Positions 60,401-64,000 of a stretch of DNA of 64,000 nt are shown here, one piece after another. The first letter of the stretch is position 1. Every line of letters begins with the position of its first letter. The DNA comes from Toxotes chatareus (taxonomy: Eukaryota; Chordata; Actinopteri; Toxotidae). The stretch spans positions 21,233,580 to 21,297,579 of the forward strand of contig CM028902.1 in assembly GCA_016801885.1 (NCBI GenBank). The letters are read 5' to 3'. The position numbers were made by a program, and so were the translations under genes. The notes beneath the pieces were generated by a model. That model was not told the DNA's origin, searched no databases, and was given only the letters and a program-made list of their open reading frames with translations.

Positions 60401-63321
60401 TTGTCCTGACATGCAGTGTGAATTGTGGGGCCTTACACACACAGGCGTGTGTTTTTCTAAACTATGTCCGATCAGTTTGATTTGCCACACGTGACTCAGT
60501 CAAATTCTAGACAAATCTCAAGGATAGTAAAGGCAAAGAGGATGCAACTGACCATGATTTGGAGTGCCACAGCAAAGGGTCTGAATGCTTTTGTAAATGA
60601 GAGGTTATTGAGTGTATATTGAGGAGCAGGAATGCATTGGAAATGTTATGAATTTAAAATTCAATCTACAACACATTAAAGTATGATAATCAAAGGGATC
60701 TGAATACTTTCTGAAGCCACTGGTTCTGCACTGGTTTGAAAAATATAGAATATACACAGAAAACAAAATTTAATTTAATTTAATGACAATCATTTTTGTT
60801 ACACTGTCTACTATTTATAAATTCAGTCAAAATCAAAAAGCACAAAATATCTCTTATTGTTGGCTAAAAGGCCAAAAAGACACTCAAACAACTAATAAGA
60901 AGCTAATGATGATGATGTTTTACATTGAATACCAATGTCACTTTTTAGTTAAAGTCCAATAATTTAAATCATTGTATCAACTCCAGTGGATTTTAAATAG
61001 TCAAAGAGAAATACAGTTCAACATCTGGCTGTAAAACACCAAATGGTAGCTTGTAAAGAGTTTCTAAATTCATTGTAAGCGATGTCAGAAGCTATAAACC
61101 ACATTAACTATAGCTATTGAAAGACATTTATGACACTAATTAACTGCAGGTGGCAAAATTTCAGAGTTGTATACTTTCTTCTCCTGTTGATGCTGCAGGC
61201 TGGAGAGGAACTGCAGCCCTGAACCCACTAGCACTGCAGCGTTTCAGCTGGATGAATGTGCTGGGCCTCCTTTTGGGCACTTTGCATCAATGACCCTGTG
61301 TCCTTGTGTATTTCAGCATTTTTAGATTCACATCAGTGGCAGTAAACTAGTGTCATTTCAGTCCACAAAAGTTTTGCACTGTCAAACCTGAGTCATGTTT
61401 CTGTTACTTGGCCAAAAGCAGGATTTCCCTCAGTGTCCTACAGAGCAACTATCAATCCTCCAAAATGTTTGCTGTGTGTTGAATCTCTGTTTTGCCTCAG
61501 TCCCAGTGAGTTGGGCGCTCATTGTGTTTGGAAAGGAACAACATGGGAGAATAAATTTGTAGGTAAGAAGTGATTAATAGCAAGTCTCCATCTGTGTTTT
61601 GGCTAAGGACAAATGCTGAAAAGCACATCAATCACATTAAAGTGAAATGCCCATTGGACAGCTTTTAGATGACTAAAGCCTCCATGTCACTTTGATCACA
61701 GTATTTATTACTGGTAATTTTATTCACTAAGCTATCTGTGTTTTAATTGGAGCGAGGAAATGAATTAATAGACATTATGAACCACAGAGACACACAGAGA
61801 GAGAGCACCCTGTAGAGTTCAGAGCCCACAGCTCACTGTTCAGAGTTCAGACCTTCCCTTATACTGTATTCAGATGAGCACCCTGTGTGTGTTGGGTTGG
61901 ACTAATGCTGGAAATTTGTACCTATTTGAAAAATGCAACCTCTGCAGGCGTATAAACATAAATAATCAGAGGATAAGCAGTGTTCTTCGACAAGCTAAAG
62001 CTCCAGTCCTTCTGATTTGAATGTAAACAAACACTCACTAAATTTACATAAGACCTTGTTCTTGGTGGCTTTATACAAAACTTAGTTTTGCATCTTATTT
62101 TTGTTGCTTGTTATTGTTGCTCTTTGTCTCACTGTTGGAGGTGTGCACACTGTGATGGTGGCACCAGGTTACTACCACAGAGACTCATTAGATGTCCTGC
62201 TAACCATTAAGAACTTTGTCTCTTGTGGTTTGTGGGTTTGAAACTTTACCCCAGAGATCCATATTTTGTAATGTGCCATGCTGGGCAATCATATTAACCT
62301 TAAACCTACTACATTATAATTTAAACTTTTCGCATTTATTTCAGCTTAATGTATTTCACATTGCTGTAACTCAAAAGGTGTTGGCAGCATAATAAAATAA
62401 GCTGTTTTGGGTGCCAGTTTTCCCTTAAAGACCATTTTAATCTCTCTGTGAGACTCCTTTTGATGCAGATTCAATGTTTCAAAGCTAGACTTTGCAGTGT
62501 GTCCTTGACTGCACTGTGACTTTCTCATCTATTTCCTGCCCACATTAGGCCTGAGACTCCCAGAGGAGCAGCAGTGGCTGCTCAGTGGATAGGGTTTTGT
62601 TGTGCTGGGCTGCTCCCAGCTGAAAACTGTATGTACAGTATATCAGTGTTAACTGTCCCTCTCCCATGCAACAACACACTTAGGGCATTGCTTTAAGAAG
62701 GAATTAGCTCCTAGTTAGCGTGCTTCTTAAGTAAGTGGCAAAAAGAAAACTAGCTGTCCTTCTGGTAATGTGTAGTTTTGCAAACATGGGACAAAGACAC
62801 AAAATTATCAAGAAGACTGGTGACAGACTTATTAGACTGAGACAATGAGATGTGAGTTGTTATACAGCAACAACATTGTGGTCACAGTCTTCTGAAGTGC
62901 CTCCCACATCTCAGATGTTTTCAGGAATTCAGTGTTACAACTAAGTGTTTAAATACATTGAGGAAAAAAAATGCACTCAAATCTTTATTCTTTGTCACAA
63001 ATCATGTGACCCACCCCAGGTAACAATTAATAGCTCATAATCAAAAGGCAAAAAAATATACATTTGTACTTTTGTCTGTGCATGAATGTGCGTTTGAACT
63101 TCTGCATCTGTCTGCTCAGGTGAAGATGTGTACATCAGCTTGTACGGAGCTTGTGAGGAACTGAACATTAATCTGGAGCCCGACTCCGTCTTGTTGAAGA
63201 AGACTTACATCTCTTTGGCCAACGTACACAAAGTGTCTCTCACCAACAGGAGTGATATCCCTCTTCGGTACTGTTGGTCAATGTGGCCCAGCCAGGAAGA
63301 AGAGGACCTGAGCTTATTGAG
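49313..63321 (+). CDS. hydin: Hydin, axonemal central pair apparatus protein, N-terminal part
   Basis: Seven coding exons lie in the window: 49313-49414, 50774-50899, 52204-52323, 52687-52821, 53904-54103, 54472-54596 and 63120-63321. All are phase-consistent with GT-AG borders and give about 336 residues before continuing beyond the window. Complete HYDIN exceeds 5,000 residues. The frame reads MTAVQIRTTTKWLKSKVSLS, later ALFQPYPSELVFQNFTP (start of an ASH/MSP-like beta-sandwich repeat), FTPQENKDYHHRLVCVTERE, RAIGPRAILDF, LVRNIGN and GTLDVGESMQ, then EKTYISLAN-like text; these match vertebrate HYDIN as I know it. Hydin sits on the C2 projection of motile cilia, and its loss causes hydrocephalus and primary ciliary dyskinesia. 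The ATG at 49313 has A at -3 and an in-frame stop upstream across the splice. Neighbouring calb2 agrees with human 16q22 synteny. The part shown has no disabling change. Confidence 0.93.
53335..53790 (+). repeat. Interspersed repeat copy in hydin intron, related to 7735-7975
   Basis: Contains 'gtcagtctgtctgttggttggtcagtccgccac', then 'ttagtgctaattggtaaatgttagcatgctaac' and 'cctcacagagctgctagcatggctgtagactct'. These modules are typical of a short repeat I recall as abundant in percomorph fish. The minus-strand copy at 7735-7975 shares the style and several modules. Confidence 0.55.
55439..55485. repeat. (CA)n microsatellite
   Basis: Pure CA run of about 46 bp in the large hydin intron. Confidence 0.95.
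57361..57408. repeat. Compound (TG)n(AG)n microsatellite
   Basis: Fifteen TG units run directly into about nine AG units, in the large hydin intron. Confidence 0.95.
59509..59730 (+). mobile_element. tRNA-derived SINE, copy 2, with 13-bp target-site duplication
   Basis: Same family as the copy at 4161-4367, here on the plus strand. The head contains TTAGCTCAGTTGGTAGAGC (A-box) and GGTTTGAACCCC (B-box). The body shares the CCATGGGCCCACCAC and GCCATAGGACTTCGGTG blocks, and the tail ends GATGATGACATGACA. The direct repeat TGATTTAGAGATG at 59509-59521 and 59718-59730 marks the insertion. Confidence 0.9.
59920..60723 (-). pseudogene. Degenerate Tc1-like transposon remnant
   Basis: The right edge, read on the minus strand, begins CAGTGGCTTCAGAAAGTATTC, the classic end of fish Tc1-like elements. 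Inside, minus-strand frames between about 59930 and 60250 give broken stretches such as KRRALVMKVTKYPA and a later RVARQKPL-like segment, resembling the DNA-binding part of Tc1 transposase. Stops and frame breaks interrupt it, and most of the catalytic DDE region is absent. A second 'ggtctgaatgcttttgtaaat' module lies at about 60578-60599. Identification is from remembered family sequence. Confidence 0.65.
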
Positions 63322-64000
63322 GTATATGTTTGTGCATGCACACCAAGGGGGGAGTTGTAGGTTTCAGCAGTGAGTCACTTCCGTGTTCAAAAAGCTGCAG
63401 TTCCTCGGCTGCCGCTGGGGGCTGGCTCCAGAAGTGAGCAATTCTCCATTGACCCCCCATGTTAAAATAGCCAACTTTTTTCTTTTAATTTTTTTGTACC
63501 ACAACCGTTTTAGTGTTATTTAGGCTTAAAATTCTTGCATAGATTAGGCTGTGGTTACGTTGAGTGACAGCCCCATAGACAGGCACTTGCAGTTAGCTCT
63601 TTGCTAAAGCATCGGCTGGGCTAGGCGGCTACATCCAGAGCTACGGCTAGCTCCAGCTACCTCCAGCGGTTAACAGGGGCTGCAGTTTCAGTGTTTGTTT
63701 GCCAATGTTCGGATAGGTTTTTGTGACAGTATGGCTTGTTGTAGTGTGGACTGTACTAACCGACCGTCGAATGAGTCTGTGTTGCAGTTTTTTCGGTAAG
63801 TAAATTTCTCACTATTTTACCTGGATGTTTGCACTAATTAGCATGTATTAGCATATTTCGCCGCTGGCTTATGACTTAATTGCCGATTTATGGTCGCTGC
63901 TGATACAGATAGAGGACCGGAGCAGCTAATGTTAGGAACGCTGTTGCGGTGTGTTCCGTGCTATCATAGGTCGTTTATTGCGGGAATAGTAGGCTACAAT
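63322..64000. other. Start of a hydin intron occupied by a THAP-linked repeat
   Basis: After the last visible hydin exon the sequence is a repeat: 'ggctgccgctgggggctggctccagaagtgagcaa' at about 63400, then 'ttgaccccccatgtt' and 'ctacggctagctccagctacctccagcgg', leading into the THAP exon at 63731. The right end is outside the window. Confidence 0.5.
63731..63795 (+). CDS. First exon of a THAP-domain (P-element-like) transposon gene inside the hydin intron, partial
   Basis: ATG at 63731 opens MACCSVDCTNRPSNESVLQF and runs to a consensus donor (TTTTTCG, then GTAAGT) at 63796. The pattern M-x-CC-x4-C-x-NR is the start of a C2CH THAP finger; the second Cys/His pair would lie in the next exon, outside the window or lost. 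The surrounding repetitive sequence suggests a transposon gene or its non-autonomous derivative, not a host gene. It differs from the THAP exon at 39331-39545. Confidence 0.55.

Larger units (their letters stand above)
54597..63119. other. hydin: hydin intron of 8.5 kb between coding exons 6 and 7
   Basis: Much longer than the 0.4-1.4 kb introns between the preceding exons. It holds a CA microsatellite (55439-55485), a GT/GA compound tract (57361-57408), a SINE (59509-59730) and a Tc1-like remnant (about 59920-60723). Open frames at 54332-54625 and 58655-58948 are exon extension and low-complexity sequence. No nested gene recognised. Confidence 0.65.

Noticed and set aside
1..64000. Search for CRISPR-like arrays, operons or a bacterial-type defence or toxin system
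   Set aside because: Gene structure, introns and repeats are vertebrate throughout; the tandem arrays seen have 2-3 units without regular spacers.

Overview
The window is animal nuclear DNA, from a ray-finned (teleost) fish. All genes are split by GT-AG introns. Introns and spacers carry CA/GT and GA/CT microsatellites, tRNA-derived SINEs, and Tc1-, hAT- and THAP-type transposon remnants. Several spacer repeats look like families I know from spiny-rayed (percomorph) fishes; that lineage call is an inference from memory.

Four protein genes are present, with exons rebuilt by hand from splice sites and reading phase. (1) Minus strand, 440-3143: a six-exon short-chain dehydrogenase/reductase of the C-factor/carbonyl reductase-like group. 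It keeps NNAG and YxxxK but its first coding exon lacks the N-terminal glycine-rich cofactor motif. (2) Minus strand, 12935-30028: calretinin (calb2), eleven coding exons, 271 residues, apparently intact. (3) Minus strand, 35977-45750: purine nucleoside phosphorylase (pnp), six coding exons, 291 residues, with every active-site residue I checked in place at a constant +9 offset from human numbering. (4) Plus strand, from 49313 past the window end: the N-terminal ~336 residues of hydin, the giant ciliary central-apparatus protein, with a near-perfect RFX X-box upstream of its 5' exon.

The genes act in unrelated processes: NAD(P)-linked redox chemistry, neuronal calcium buffering, purine salvage and ciliary motility. 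pnp and hydin are divergently arranged about 3 kb apart. calb2 and hydin are also neighbours in human (16q22), so part of the order looks ancestral; pnp lies between them here.

The rest is repeat-rich. Best-supported elements: two SINE copies of one family with 13-15 bp target duplications (4161-4367 and 59509-59730); a 205-bp foldback MITE with an 8-bp target duplication (44226-44446); a 773-bp TA-flanked element with matching ends (47660-48436); BED-finger hAT fragments (about 10.1-10.6 kb and 40.3-40.7 kb); two THAP exons (39331-39545 and 63731-63795); a Tc1-like remnant (about 59.9-60.7 kb); and a nearly identical 341-bp tandem duplication (40991-41671). I found no prokaryotic-type system, CRISPR array or canonical standalone tRNA/rRNA gene, and nothing I would call a new molecular system. 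The two most informative observations are the missing cofactor motif in the reductase and the X-box at hydin.
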